Assembly: GCF_008642235.1 (NCBI RefSeq)
Contig: NZ_SJEV01000001.1
Coordinates: 930,001 to 994,000 of the forward strand
DNA length: 64,000 nt
Reading direction: 5' to 3'
From: Planctomonas psychrotolerans
GTDB lineage: Bacteria > Actinomycetota > Actinomycetes > Actinomycetales > Microbacteriaceae
The position numbers were made by a program, and so were the translations under genes. The notes beneath the pieces were generated by a model. That model was not told where the DNA came from. It did no database searches and was given only the letters and a program-made list of their open reading frames with translations. Of this stretch, positions 45,495 to 54,297 are shown in pieces (position 1 is the stretch's first letter; each line of letters opens with the position of its first letter).

Positions 45495-45983
45495 ATGGCT
45501 GATTCCTCTTTCGATGTCGTGAGCAAGGTCGAGCGCATGGAGGCGGACAACGCCCTCCACCAGGCGCACAAGGAGGTGGAGCAGCGCTACGACTTCAAGA
45601 ACGTAGGCGCCTCCATCGAGTGGAGCGGCGACAAGATCCTGATGAAGGCCACCAGTGAGGAGCGCGTGAAGGCGATCCTCGACGTCTTCCAGTCAAAGCT
45701 CATCAAGCGCGGGATCTCGCTGAAGAGCCTCGACTCCGGTGAGCCCTACGCCTCGGGCAAGGAGTACCGCATCGAGGCGACCCTCAAGGAGGGAATCGAC
45801 GCGGAGCACGCCAAGAAGATCGGCAAGCTCATCCGCGACGAGGGACCCAAGACCGTGAAGAGCCGGGTGGAGGGCGACGAGTTGCGCGTGTCGTCGAAGA
45901 GCCGCGACGACCTGCAGGCGACCATCGCCCTGCTCAAGGGCGCCGACCTCGACCTCGATCTGCAGTTCGTCAACTTCCGCTAG
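45495..45983 (+). CDS. yajQ: YajQ family nucleotide-binding protein
   Basis: 162 residues, the usual length. [19 protein letters not shown] and the RYDFKN motif ([14 protein letters not shown]) identify UPF0234/YajQ, which binds nucleotides, in some bacteria cyclic di-GMP. The -10 TAACAT (45482-45487) contains the stop codon of the LacI-family gene and leaves seven bases to the ATG, a leaderless arrangement. Confidence 0.95.
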   Translation: MADSSFDVVSKVERMEADNALHQAHKEVEQRYDFKNVGASIEWSGDKILMKATSEERVKAILDVFQSKLIKRGISLKSLDSGEPYASGKEYRIEATLKEGIDAEHAKKIGKLIRDEGPKTVKSRVEGDELRVSSKSRDDLQATIALLKGADLDLDLQFVNFR

Positions 45984-45994
45984 CGTCCGGGCCC

Positions 45995-47458
45995 ATGGAC
46001 GTCGCCACCATCACGCTCGTCCTAGTGGCGGTGGCGCTGGTGGTGGACCTGACCGTGCGGGTGCTCGCCCTCATCTACATTCCCCGGGACCGCAGCCCCA
46101 CGGCGGCCATGGCGTGGCTGATGGCGATCTTCTTCCTGCCCTACATCGGCATCCTGCTCTTCCTCGTCTTCGGCAGCAGCAAGCTGCCGAAGCGCCGGCG
46201 GGAGAAGCAGCGGGAGATCAACAGCTACATCCTCGACGTGACCGAGGGCATGGACCGGGTGCGTCGCGACCATTCCTGGCCGCCGTGGCTCGATTCCGTC
46301 GTGCAGCTGAACCGCGAGCTCGGCTCGATGCCGCTCGTCGGCGGCAATTCGGTCTCCCTCCTGGTGGACTACGACCGCACCATCGAGGCGATGGCCGAGG
46401 AGGTACGGAACGCCCGCCGGTATGTGCACGTGGAGTTCTACATCCTGGCTTGGGACACCACATCCGCCCCGTTTTTCGATGCCATGGAGACCGCTGTGCG
46501 CCGTGGCGTGACGGTGCGCGTGCTGATGGATCACGTGGCATGCCGGCGCACGCCCGGCTACCGGCGCACCACCCGCAAGCTCGACTCCATCGGCGTGCAG
46601 TGGCGCCTCATGCTCCCGGTGCGGCCTCTGCGCGGGGAATGGCAGCGCCCCGACCTGCGCAACCACCGCAAGCTGGTCGTGGTGGACGGGACGATCGCGT
46701 TCATGGGGTCGCAGAACATGGTGCACCGCAGCTACAACAAGGTGGTCAATCGGCGGCGCGAACTCAAGTGGATAGACATCATGACCCGGCTGGAGGGGCC
46801 GATCGTCACCGGGATCAACGCGATCTTCATCACCGACTGGTACTCCGAGACCGACGAGCTGCTGACCCGGGAGAGCGAGGCGTCGGTGCCCGATCCCACC
46901 GACGACGACCTCGACTGCCAGGTGGTGCCGAGCGGTCCCGGCTTCGAGGGCGAGAACAACCTCCGCCTCTTCAACGCGTTGATGTACTACGCGCAGGATC
47001 GCATCGTCATCACCAGCCCGTACTTCGTGCCCGACGATTCGATGAGCTACGCCATCACCACCGCGGTGCAGCGGGGGCTGCACGTGGAACTGTTCGTCAG
47101 CGAGGTCGGAGATCAGCCCCTCGTCTACCACGCGCAGCGGTCGTACTACGAGACGCTGCTGCGGGCGGGCGTGCGGATCAACCTCTACAAGGCGCCGTAC
47201 ATCCTGCACGCGAAGCACTTCACCATCGATGACGAGGTCGCCGTCGTGGGGTCGAGCAACATGGACATCCGCTCGTTCAGCCTCAACATGGAAGTGTCGC
47301 TGATGGTGCGGGGCCGGTCGTTCGTCGCGGCGCTGCGCGAGGTGGAGCAGAGCTACCGGGAGTCGAGTCGCGAGCTGACGCTGGAGGAATGGGACCGGCG
47401 CCCGTTGCGCGCCCGCGTGCTCGACACCGTCGCCCGCCTGAGCTCGGCCGTGCAGTAG
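45995..47458 (+). CDS. cls: cardiolipin synthase (phospholipase D family)
   Basis: 487 residues. Two N-terminal membrane helices (PLD nuclease N-like), then two phospholipase D domains with HxKxxxxD motifs: NHRKLVVVDGTIAFMGSQN and HAKHFTIDDEVAVVGSSN. It joins phosphatidylglycerols into cardiolipin at the membrane. It starts 12 bases after yajQ; TAGCGT overlapping the yajQ stop codon may be its own -10 with eight bases to the ATG. Confidence 0.95.
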   Translation: MDVATITLVLVAVALVVDLTVRVLALIYIPRDRSPTAAMAWLMAIFFLPYIGILLFLVFGSSKLPKRRREKQREINSYILDVTEGMDRVRRDHSWPPWLDSVVQLNRELGSMPLVGGNSVSLLVDYDRTIEAMAEEVRNARRYVHVEFYILAWDTTSAPFFDAMETAVRRGVTVRVLMDHVACRRTPGYRRTTRKLDSIGVQWRLMLPVRPLRGEWQRPDLRNHRKLVVVDGTIAFMGSQNMVHRSYNKVVNRRRELKWIDIMTRLEGPIVTGINAIFITDWYSETDELLTRESEASVPDPTDDDLDCQVVPSGPGFEGENNLRLFNALMYYAQDRIVITSPYFVPDDSMSYAITTAVQRGLHVELFVSEVGDQPLVYHAQRSYYETLLRAGVRINLYKAPYILHAKHFTIDDEVAVVGSSNMDIRSFSLNMEVSLMVRGRSFVAALREVEQSYRESSRELTLEEWDRRPLRARVLDTVARLSSAVQ

Positions 47459-47578
47459 GCGGGAGCCGCGAACGCGCGACGCGCGCCTCAGCCCCTCGCG
47501 CTCGTGGCCGGCGTACTCCTCACGGCGCCTCCCCGATCGCAGCACGCGCGGCCGGGTAGCGCTGTCCTACCGGTCGAA

Positions 47579-47606
47579 GCGGCGGCTGGAGATGTGCAGC
47601 CGCCGC
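47579..47606 (+). terminator. hairpin downstream of cardiolipin synthase gene
   Basis: Perfect 10-bp stem GCGGCGGCTG/CAGCCGCCGC with an eight-base loop, 120 bases after the cls stop; no T-tract follows. Confidence 0.5.
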
Positions 47607-47687
47607 TCATCCGTCGACCGCTGAGGGCCGGTCGAGGTCACCAGGTCGAAACGCCGCGGATCACCGCATCCGACCCGTTCCCACACC

Positions 47688-47873
47688 GTGCACCTCTCTC
47701 CCGAGGGCCGCCGCGCTGCACAGGAGCTGTACGACATCGGCGACGCCATGGTCACCGAGATCTTCACCGACTGGGACGCCGAAGATGTCACGCAGCTCAG
47801 TGCTCTGCTCGCCCGATTCGTCGACGAGTCGGAGAACTACGCGCGGCGAATCCACCGCGGGGACTCCACCTGA
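47688..47873 (+). pseudogene. C-terminal remnant of a MarR family regulator
   Basis: The frame reads VHLSPEGRRAAQELYDIGDAMVTEIFTDWDAEDV and ends normally. This matches only the last third of MarR-type regulators (wing strand and dimerisation helix). Upstream in the same frame KRRGSPHPTRS looks like a worn wing region, and the DNA-binding helices are missing. The small span, absence of a ribosome site and stop codons upstream point to a decayed gene. The neighbouring 230 bases hold nothing else recognisable apart from the hairpin at 47579. Confidence 0.55.
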
Positions 47874-47942
47874 GCGCGTGCTGGTCGCCATCGATGGAGT
47901 GACCATGTCACCGTCTGGCACGCGCGCAGGGCTGACGGACGG

Positions 47943-48218
47943 TCAGGATCGAATCGGCGTTTCTGGCCCTATTCCACGCCGACGGCGCTCCTCGAGCTCT
48001 TCGGCGGCTAGCTTTCGGTTCACACGGATTCGCCACGCGAACCCGACGGTGAGAACGAGCACCACGATGCCCCACGCGATCCAGGCACCCACCGACCCTC
48101 GCGAATCGTAAGCATGGATCAAGAGGATGCCCTGTGCCGGCATGGCAGCAATTGCAGATGCCATCAGAGAAAGATCGCGTCGCTTCGTCTCCGGCGTCCG
48201 GTCGTGTTCGGAGATCAC
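47943..48218 (-). CDS. small membrane protein, unknown
   Basis: 91 residues with a weakly hydrophobic stretch near 20-35 and a clear membrane helix (SVGAWIAWGIVVLVLTVGFAWRI), followed by a charged cytoplasmic tail RKLAAEELEERRRR. No family recognised. The start is a GTG without a strong ribosome site, so the true start may differ. The reading frame keeps the high-GC codon pattern, which supports coding. Confidence 0.55.
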   Translation of the reverse strand: MISEHDRTPETKRRDLSLMASAIAAMPAQGILLIHAYDSRGSVGAWIAWGIVVLVLTVGFAWRIRVNRKLAAEELEERRRRGIGPETPIRS

Positions 48219-48312
48219 CCGCGGGCACCACCCGCCGACTTCTTCCTCACCATGTCGGGGAACACGGGCTGCCTGCCGGCGCGCACGAGCACTGTCTCGA
48301 GCTCCGTCGACC

Positions 48313-48531
48313 TCACTGCGGAAAACGCATTCTCCGAAGCGCTGCGTGCTCCCTTTCGCGGATGCCGGTAGCTACCTGGACTCGGAGGATCTGCTGCTCG
48401 TGCTCGTCGAGGACGGTGACTCGTCGTGCGCGACTGTTGGCCCAGACAAGCAGACCGACTCCGATGCTCGTGACGAGCCTCTCGATGACGTTGCCATGTG
48501 ATTGAGGGAACTCGACGCTGATAGTGGTCAT
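48313..48531 (-). CDS. small protein coupled to an ArsR-like regulator
   Basis: 72 residues: a short hydrophobic stretch (TSIGVGLLVWANS) and a basic C-terminus (RKRER-like, EREHAALRRMRF). Not recognised. It overlaps the preceding regulator gene by four bases (ATGA), so translation is coupled and the two proteins are likely made together. Candidate membrane-associated partner or target of the regulator; this is inference. Confidence 0.55.
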   Translation of the reverse strand: MTTISVEFPQSHGNVIERLVTSIGVGLLVWANSRARRVTVLDEHEQQILRVQVATGIREREHAALRRMRFPQ

Positions 48532-49148
48532 GCTGTGCCTTCTGTACCGAGAGGAATGCTGCTGAGGATCGGGAACACGTTGAGCTGCACTACGACCGCA
48601 CGACTCCCGGGGCTGTCGTGATCGCTATGCGCTGTGATGAATTCATCGAGAGTCGCGCGGAGGCGGAGGGAGAGCTCATCCGCCTGAGCGCTCGTCAGTT
48701 CGATGCGAGCTGCGCTGAGCATCGACGCCGTCAACCATTCGTCGGCCAGCTCGGTGTCACCGCGGTCGATGAAGTCCTGAAGGTGCTGACTACGCCCGTT
48801 GATGAGTTCTTGAAGGACGAGACGCGAGGCGAGCTTCTCCGCTGGAGTCGACTCGGGTGACGGAGCACCAATCGTCACGCCGCCTGGGACGCGTTCCCAC
48901 CACCGCTCCCGGTTCGTCCCCTTGCCCGGCACCTCGCGAACGAAGGCGTGACGCTCCAACTGGCGAAGATGGTAACTGGTTGCCCCGCTGGACTCCCCCA
49001 GTCGCGCGGCGAGCCCACTAGCGGTGGCAGGCCCGTATGCCCACAGCTGATCGATCAGCTTCACCCGCAGCGGGTGCGCGAGAGCCTTCAGGCTCCGCCG
49101 ATCGAGAACGCGATCGGCACCTTGCTCGCCTTCCGGTGCACTATCCAT
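48528..49148 (-). CDS. ArsR-like winged-helix transcriptional regulator
   Basis: 206 residues. HTH: LKALAHPLRVKLIDQLWAYG and SGLAARLGESSGATSYHLRQL, an ArsR-type winged helix, followed by a long helical C-terminal part (ELINGRSQHLQDFIDRGD) of the kind seen in helix-turn-helix regulators of transporters. The start at 49148 is set by TACAGT (49155-49160) six bases upstream. A palindrome CAAAG-N4-CTTTG between -10 and -35 is a likely autoregulatory site. It is divergent from the eRF1-like gene. Confidence 0.85.
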   Translation of the reverse strand: MDSAPEGEQGADRVLDRRSLKALAHPLRVKLIDQLWAYGPATASGLAARLGESSGATSYHLRQLERHAFVREVPGKGTNRERWWERVPGGVTIGAPSPESTPAEKLASRLVLQELINGRSQHLQDFIDRGDTELADEWLTASMLSAARIELTSAQADELSLRLRATLDEFITAHSDHDSPGSRAVVVQLNVFPILSSIPLGTEGTA

Positions 49149-49154
49149 GCGACC

Positions 49155-49179
49155 ACTGTAGCGTACAAAGGGAACTTTG
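49155..49179 (-). promoter_or_regulatory. promoter and palindromic operator of the ArsR-like gene
   Basis: -10 TACAGT (49155-49160) lies six bases before the start codon. CAAAG (49166-49170) and CTTTG (49175-49179) form a palindrome inside the promoter, suggesting self-repression. Confidence 0.5.
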
Positions 49180-49285
49180 CAATCGAATCTTTGCGGTTTG
49201 AATCCCGATAACGTCTTCTCCTCGTCACCGCCACCCCAACCGGCATATCGTGGAGTACGGACACGACAAACGAAGGGGTGCACTC

Positions 49286-50416
49286 GTGACCAAAGCCACG
49301 GAATCTTCGCGTCAGCTCGCCGACCTCTACCGCCGCCCCGGTTCCTGGACCAGCGTGTACGTGGACGTCTCCGATGATGTGACCAACGCGAAACGCGCGT
49401 CGCACCAGCGGTCGTTCCGCGCGACGCTCCAGGATGCGGGCGCACCGCCCGCCGACATCGATGCGGTGGAGCGCCTGCTCGACTCGCCCACCGGCGTGGG
49501 CGGACCGCTGTGCCGCTTCCTGTTGCTGCGCGACGGCGAGGTGGAGGTGAACGAGCTGCTGCAGGGTGCGCCGCTCCTGCCCGAGATCGCATCGCACGGC
49601 ACGGTTCCCGAACTGCTCCCCCTGCTACGGCACCGCCCCCTCGATCTCAGCTACGTGGTCGCCGAGGTCGGACGCGACGGCGGGGAGATCCGCCTGCACC
49701 GGCTCGGTCGCATCGGCCCGGTCTCCGAGGAGAGCGTGGTCGGCAGAACCGACTTCCTGTCCAAGGTGCAGGTTGGTGGGTGGTCGCAGGCGCGGTACCA
49801 GCACCACACCGAGGAGATCTGGAAGCACAACGCGGGCGACCTCGCGACCGTGCTCGACCGCATCGTCCTGGAGCACTCCGTGGCGCTGCTGCTGCTGTCC
49901 GGCGACATCCGCGCCCGTCAGCTGCTCGCCGAGCAGCTCTCCCCCGCGGCCCGCGGTGTGCTCAGCACGGTGAACAGTCACACGAGGCCGGACGGCGCCG
50001 CCGACGACGACCTCGTGCACCGCCTCGCCGCCGAACTGGACGGCATCCTCGAACGGCACGAGGCGGACGCCCTCGACCGGCTCGCCGAGCGCGAGGGTCA
50101 GGGCGACGGACTCGGCATCACCGGGCTCGAGGGCGTGGTTCCGGCCCTGCAGCAGGCGCAGGTCGACACGCTCCTGCTCTGCCCGGACGACCTCGCCGAG
50201 CGGACCCTCCTGGCGCTCGACGCGGAGCCGTGGGTCGCCGCACACGACGGTGACACGCTCACCGCGGGAGTACTCGGCGAGATTCCCGCGGCATCCGCAA
50301 TGGTGCGGGCGGCGATCCTCACCGACGCGCAGGTGCTTCTGGTCGACCCGAAGCACGTCCCCGGCGACGTTCCCGTGGGCGCGACACTACGCTGGCCGAC
50401 GGCGCCCGCGCAGTGA
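49286..50416 (+). CDS. eRF1/Vms1-like ribosome-associated protein (Rv2629-like, baeRF family)
   Basis: 376 residues from a GTG with gaagggg upstream. The three-part layout matches bacterial/archaeal eRF1-like (baeRF) proteins such as mycobacterial Rv2629: N-terminal VYVDVSDDVTNAKRASHQR, middle domain with HRLGRIGPVSEESV and QARYQHHTEEIWKHNA, C-terminal L7Ae-like domain (LQQAQVDTLLLCPDDL). Eukaryotic relatives cut peptidyl-tRNA on stalled ribosomes; a rescue role here is inference. It lacks a GGQ motif as in release factor 1; the related region is the W/Q-containing middle loop. Confidence 0.78.
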   Translation: MTKATESSRQLADLYRRPGSWTSVYVDVSDDVTNAKRASHQRSFRATLQDAGAPPADIDAVERLLDSPTGVGGPLCRFLLLRDGEVEVNELLQGAPLLPEIASHGTVPELLPLLRHRPLDLSYVVAEVGRDGGEIRLHRLGRIGPVSEESVVGRTDFLSKVQVGGWSQARYQHHTEEIWKHNAGDLATVLDRIVLEHSVALLLLSGDIRARQLLAEQLSPAARGVLSTVNSHTRPDGAADDDLVHRLAAELDGILERHEADALDRLAEREGQGDGLGITGLEGVVPALQQAQVDTLLLCPDDLAERTLLALDAEPWVAAHDGDTLTAGVLGEIPAASAMVRAAILTDAQVLLVDPKHVPGDVPVGATLRWPTAPAQ

Positions 50417-50495
50417 TCCGGTCGCATCCGATCGGCCGCTCGAGTCCGCCGGCGCCGAACCGACCACCGCACGACCCCACCGAAAGGATCACCGC

Positions 50496-50714
50496 ATGAC
50501 GCACACATTCCCCGACTGGCTCGCCGCGCAGAACGACCGGGGCGACGTCGTGTCCGAGCTGGCCGCCGACGTGGCCGCACGCTCGGACTTCCCGGAGAAC
50601 GGCGGCAAGCCGATCTACGAGGGCTACTTCGAGGCCGAGAGCGACGAGCTGCAGGCCGCGTTCCAGCGGGCCTGGGACGAGTACGAGAGCCACGCCGACT
50701 CCGCGACCGCCTAG
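50496..50714 (+). CDS. YozE family small protein (SAM-like)
   Basis: 72 residues, acidic and helical: FPDWLAAQNDRGDVVSELAADVAAR followed by DFPENGGKP. This is the YozE_SAM_like pattern; function unknown. Good ribosome site (gaaagga) ten bases upstream. It follows the eRF1-like gene after 79 bases and may share its transcript. Confidence 0.8.
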   Translation: MTHTFPDWLAAQNDRGDVVSELAADVAARSDFPENGGKPIYEGYFEAESDELQAAFQRAWDEYESHADSATA

Positions 50715-50729
50715 CTCCCGCCTTCCCGC

Positions 50730-50800
50730 TTCGCCGCCGCTCCCGCTAACCGTCCTCGCCACCGAATTCGTCGCCGCTCCCGCTAGCCGTCCCCGCCACC
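50730..50800 (+). repeat. 34-bp direct repeat pair
   Basis: Copies at 50730-50763 and 50767-50800 (start TTCGYCGCCGCTCCCGCT), differing at four positions. A partly inverted echo (GGTGGGAGCGGCGAG) follows at about 50848. It lies between the convergent YozE-like and ferredoxin reductase genes and may form terminator stems. Confidence 0.6.
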
Positions 50801-50881
50801 CCTAGGTGGTGAGCGGCGAGGGCTGGTGAGAGCGGTGAGGAGCGGTGGGAGCGGCGAGCAACGCGGGAGAGCGGCCGCGGA

Positions 50882-52267
50882 CTAGCGGCGGTTCGACGCG
50901 GCGAGCATCTCCTCGCGCGGCACGACCTTGATGCGCGCACGCCCTTCGGCGGCGCCGAGGGCCTGCTCGTACTCGTCGAGGGCGTGCCAGCCGTCCAGGT
51001 TGGTGTAGTCCACCCCGCGTTCGCGCAGCAGTTCCACGACCGACTCCTCGTCGGGATGCGCGGGCGTCCACCAGTCGGCCTGGTCGTTGAGCACGTGCTT
51101 GACGGTCTCCATCGCATCGGACTTGGTGTGCCCGATGAGGCCGATGGGTCCGCGCTTGATCCACCCGGTGGCGTAGACGCCGGGCAGGTGCGCCATGGGC
51201 GAGTGTCCGCCCTCATCCGCCTTCAGCACGCGCCCCTCGTAGTTCGGGATGACGCCCATCCGGTCGTCGAACGGCACATCCTTCAGCGGCGACCCGAAGT
51301 AACCGACGGCGCGGTAGACCGCCTGCACGGGCACGTCGCGATACTCGCCGGTGCCCTCGACGCCGCCCTCGCCATCGGGGCGGGTGCGCTCGATGCGCAG
51401 CGCAGACACGCGCGGACCCGACCCCGTGTCCTCGCCGAGCACCTCGACGGGCCGGGAGTGGAAGTGCAGGTGCAGCCGCCGGCTCGCGGTGCCCGCGGGA
51501 CGCTCGCGCCACTTCTGCAGCACCCGGTGGATGACCATGACCTGCTTGTTCGTCTCGATAGCCGCCTGCGAGGCCGGGTCGATCTCGAAGTCCTCGTCGT
51601 ACAGCACGATGTCCACGTCGCGTACTTCGCCGAGTTCGCGCAGCTCCAGCGGGGTGAACTTCACCTGCGCGGGGCCGCGTCGACCGAACACGTGCACGTC
51701 GGTCACCGGGGAATTCTTCAGCCCGTCGTACACGTTCGGCGGCAGCTCGGTGGGCAGCAGATCGTCGGCGTGCTTGGCGAGCATGCGGGCGACGTCGAGC
51801 GCGACGTTTCCGTTGCCGATCACCGCAACCTGCTCGGCCTCGAGCGGCCAGGTGCGCGGCACGTCGGGATGTCCGTCGAACCAGTTGACGAAGTCGGCGG
51901 CGCCGTAGCTCCCGGGCAGGTCGATGCCCGGGATGTCGAGGTCGGCGTCCCGCACGGCACCGGTCGAGAAGATGACCGCGTGGTAGTGCTTCTTGAGGTC
52001 GGCGAGAGTGACGTCGGTGCCGAAGTTCACGTTGCCGAAGATGCGGATGTCGCCGCGGTCGAGCACGTCACGAAGCGCCGTCACGATGCCCTTGATGCGC
52101 GGGTGGTCGGGCGCGACCCCGTACCGCACCAGGCCGTAGGGTGCGGGCAGGCGTTCGAAGAGATCGATCGACACGTCGAACTTCTTCTCGGCCTTGAGGA
52201 TGATGTCCGCGGCGTAGATGCCCGCGGGTCCCGCACCGACGATGGCAAGGCGGAGCTTGGTGCTCAT
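50882..52267 (-). CDS. fprA: ferredoxin/adrenodoxin-type NADP reductase
   Basis: 461 residues, close to mycobacterial FprA. FAD site LAIVGAGPAGIYAADIIL, NADPH site VAVIGNGNVALDVARML and the C-terminal FAD contact LPGVYATGWIKRGPIGLIG. It moves electrons between NADPH and ferredoxins, for example for P450 or Fe-S systems. Start at 52267 with GAAAGGAA upstream. The leader before it contains four short CAGCAC repeats (52280-52320). Confidence 0.93.
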   Translation of the reverse strand: MSTKLRLAIVGAGPAGIYAADIILKAEKKFDVSIDLFERLPAPYGLVRYGVAPDHPRIKGIVTALRDVLDRGDIRIFGNVNFGTDVTLADLKKHYHAVIFSTGAVRDADLDIPGIDLPGSYGAADFVNWFDGHPDVPRTWPLEAEQVAVIGNGNVALDVARMLAKHADDLLPTELPPNVYDGLKNSPVTDVHVFGRRGPAQVKFTPLELRELGEVRDVDIVLYDEDFEIDPASQAAIETNKQVMVIHRVLQKWRERPAGTASRRLHLHFHSRPVEVLGEDTGSGPRVSALRIERTRPDGEGGVEGTGEYRDVPVQAVYRAVGYFGSPLKDVPFDDRMGVIPNYEGRVLKADEGGHSPMAHLPGVYATGWIKRGPIGLIGHTKSDAMETVKHVLNDQADWWTPAHPDEESVVELLRERGVDYTNLDGWHALDEYEQALGAAEGRARIKVVPREEMLAASNRR

Positions 52268-52422
52268 GGGTTCCTTTCGATGCTGTGCTGAAGTGCTGAA
52301 GTGCTGGGGTGCTGAACTGAGGGTGATGGTGCGGATGGCGTGCGAGCGAGGTGCGCCGAGCGGCAGCGATCCCGTCCGGATGCTCGATCGGGCTGCCCAC
52401 ACGGATCGGGCCGCGTGCGGCG

Positions 52423-53511
52423 CTATTTCGTGCGGTCCACGACCGACTCGGCGAAACGCGTCAGGGCCTTCTTCACCGGACCGTCGGGCAGCGGATCGAG
52501 GGCGGTCACCGCGTCGTCGGCCCAGCGTCGCGCCTCGGCCAGGGTGACCCGGGTGACCTCGTGCTCGCGGAGATCGGCCACGGCCTCGGCGAGGTGCGCA
52601 TCCGCTTCCGCGGTGTGGGCGGGAGGAGCGTCGTGCGGCAGCACCTCGCGTTCGATGCGCGCGAGCAGGGCGGCAGCTTCCTGATCGTGGACCGCGTCGC
52701 GTCGCAGGTAGAGCAGCGGCAGCGTCGCGATGCCGGCGCGCAGGTCGGTGCCGGGCACCTTGCCGGTCTGCTCGGGTCGCGGCGAGAGATCGATGACGTC
52801 GTCGATGAGCTGGAACGCGACGCCGATCTTCTCTCCGAATGTCACGACCGGGAGCTCGTATGCGGCGGGAGCGTTCGAGAAGATGACGCCCATCTGCGCG
52901 GCGGCGGCGATGAGCGATCCGGTCTTGTCGGCGAGCACGCCGATGTAGTGCTCGATCGGGTCCTGGTCGATGCGCGGGCCGAGGGTCTCGTGCAGCTGAC
53001 CCAGCACCAGACGCTCGAAGGTGTCGGCCTGCAGGCGGATGGCGCGCTCCCCGAGGCGCGCGACGAGCTGGCTGGCGCGGGCGAAGAGCAGGTCACCGGT
53101 GAGGATGGCGACCGAGTTGCCCCACACGTTCTGCGCGCTCGGGACGCCGCGGCGCACGTCCGCCTCGTCCATGACGTCGTCGTGGTACAGCGACGCGAGG
53201 TGAGTGATCTCGGTGACCTGCGCCGCCTCGATCACCTGCTCGGTGTTCCCGTCACCCAGTTGCGCCGTCAACAGTGCGAGCATCGGACGCACACGCTTGC
53301 CGCCGGCCTCCAGCAGGTACCGGCCGGTGACGTCGGCGAGATCGTCGCCGAAGGCCACCTCGCGCAGCAGTCCGACTTCCACGAGCGCGAGTCCGTCATC
53401 GATCTTCTGGGCGAATCCGCGCTCCTCCGACGAGGCGAACAGGCGTTCGCCGAGACCCGCCTGGGACGCGATGGTCGTGCCGCGCCGCGCAAGGGGAATG
53501 CTGGATTTCAC
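52423..53511 (-). CDS. trans-polyprenyl diphosphate synthase
   Basis: 362 residues. Both aspartate motifs are present: LYHDDVMDEADVRRG and FQLIDDVIDL. This is the long-chain class (heptaprenyl/octaprenyl/nonaprenyl), which here would make the menaquinone side chain, since menG lies 33 bases upstream on the same strand and menA is nearby. Chain length cannot be read. GTG start; TAGGCT (53518-53523) six bases upstream gives a leaderless transcript, so it can be expressed apart from menG. Confidence 0.92.
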   Translation of the reverse strand: MKSSIPLARRGTTIASQAGLGERLFASSEERGFAQKIDDGLALVEVGLLREVAFGDDLADVTGRYLLEAGGKRVRPMLALLTAQLGDGNTEQVIEAAQVTEITHLASLYHDDVMDEADVRRGVPSAQNVWGNSVAILTGDLLFARASQLVARLGERAIRLQADTFERLVLGQLHETLGPRIDQDPIEHYIGVLADKTGSLIAAAAQMGVIFSNAPAAYELPVVTFGEKIGVAFQLIDDVIDLSPRPEQTGKVPGTDLRAGIATLPLLYLRRDAVHDQEAAALLARIEREVLPHDAPPAHTAEADAHLAEAVADLREHEVTRVTLAEARRWADDAVTALDPLPDGPVKKALTRFAESVVDRTK

Positions 53512-53544
53512 TCTCTTAGCCTAACTTCGCTGCTGCGGGACACT

Positions 53545-54261
53545 TCAGGTGGTGGTGCGGAAGGGCTTGCGACCGCGGTGCAGGGCGACGATGCCCGCGG
53601 TGAGATTCCGGTACGCCACATCGACGTAGCCCGCATCCCGCACCCAGCCCATGAGCGTGCGCTGGTCGGGCCAGGCCTCGATGGACTCGGCGAGGTAGTC
53701 GTAGGCCACCGGGTTGGAGCTCACGATCCGCACGAGTGTGGGCATGATCCGCGTGAGGTAGGCGTCGTAGGCGCGGGCGACGACGGCCTGGGGCGGCGTC
53801 GAGAACTCGCAGATCACGATGCGCCCGCCCGGCTTCGTCACGCGGTACATCTCCGCGAGCGCGCGCTGCGGGTCGACGATGTTGCGCAGACCGAAGGAGA
53901 TCGTGGTCGCGTCGAAGGTCCCGTCGTCGAACGGCAGGGCCGTTCCGTCGGCCTGCACGAACTCGATGGCGCGCGAGTGCGCGTGCCTGCGCCGACCCAC
54001 CTCGATCATCCCGGCGGAGAAGTCGGCCGCCACCACGGACGCCCCCGTGCGCGTGAGGGCCGCACTCGACGTGCCGGTTCCGGCGGCGAGGTCGAGGATG
54101 CGCTCACCGTCGGCGGGCGCGATCGCGCGGGTCGTCGCCATGCGCCAGAGGATGTCGTTCCCCGCGGAGAGCACGCTGTTCGTGCGGTCGTAGTGGGTGG
54201 AGACCTGATCGAACATCGCCGCCACTTCGGCCGGTTGCTTGGTCAGGTCTGCGGTGCTCAC
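53545..54261 (-). CDS. menG: demethylmenaquinone methyltransferase
   Basis: 238 residues from the GTG at 54261. UbiE/MenG family, last step of menaquinone synthesis. SAM motif ILDLAAGTGTSSAALT, family signatures YDRTNSVLSAGNDILWR and RVTKPGGRIVICEFSTP. The frame is open for another 450 codons upstream through menF on the other strand; this is not translated. TAGGAT (54270-54275) lies eight bases before the start. It is divergent from menF, with only 36 bases between the start codons. Confidence 0.95.
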   Translation of the reverse strand: MSTADLTKQPAEVAAMFDQVSTHYDRTNSVLSAGNDILWRMATTRAIAPADGERILDLAAGTGTSSAALTRTGASVVAADFSAGMIEVGRRRHAHSRAIEFVQADGTALPFDDGTFDATTISFGLRNIVDPQRALAEMYRVTKPGGRIVICEFSTPPQAVVARAYDAYLTRIMPTLVRIVSSNPVAYDYLAESIEAWPDQRTLMGWVRDAGYVDVAYRNLTAGIVALHRGRKPFRTTT

Positions 54262-54297
54262 AAGCACCAATCCTACCGAGGCTGACATGGAGTTTCC

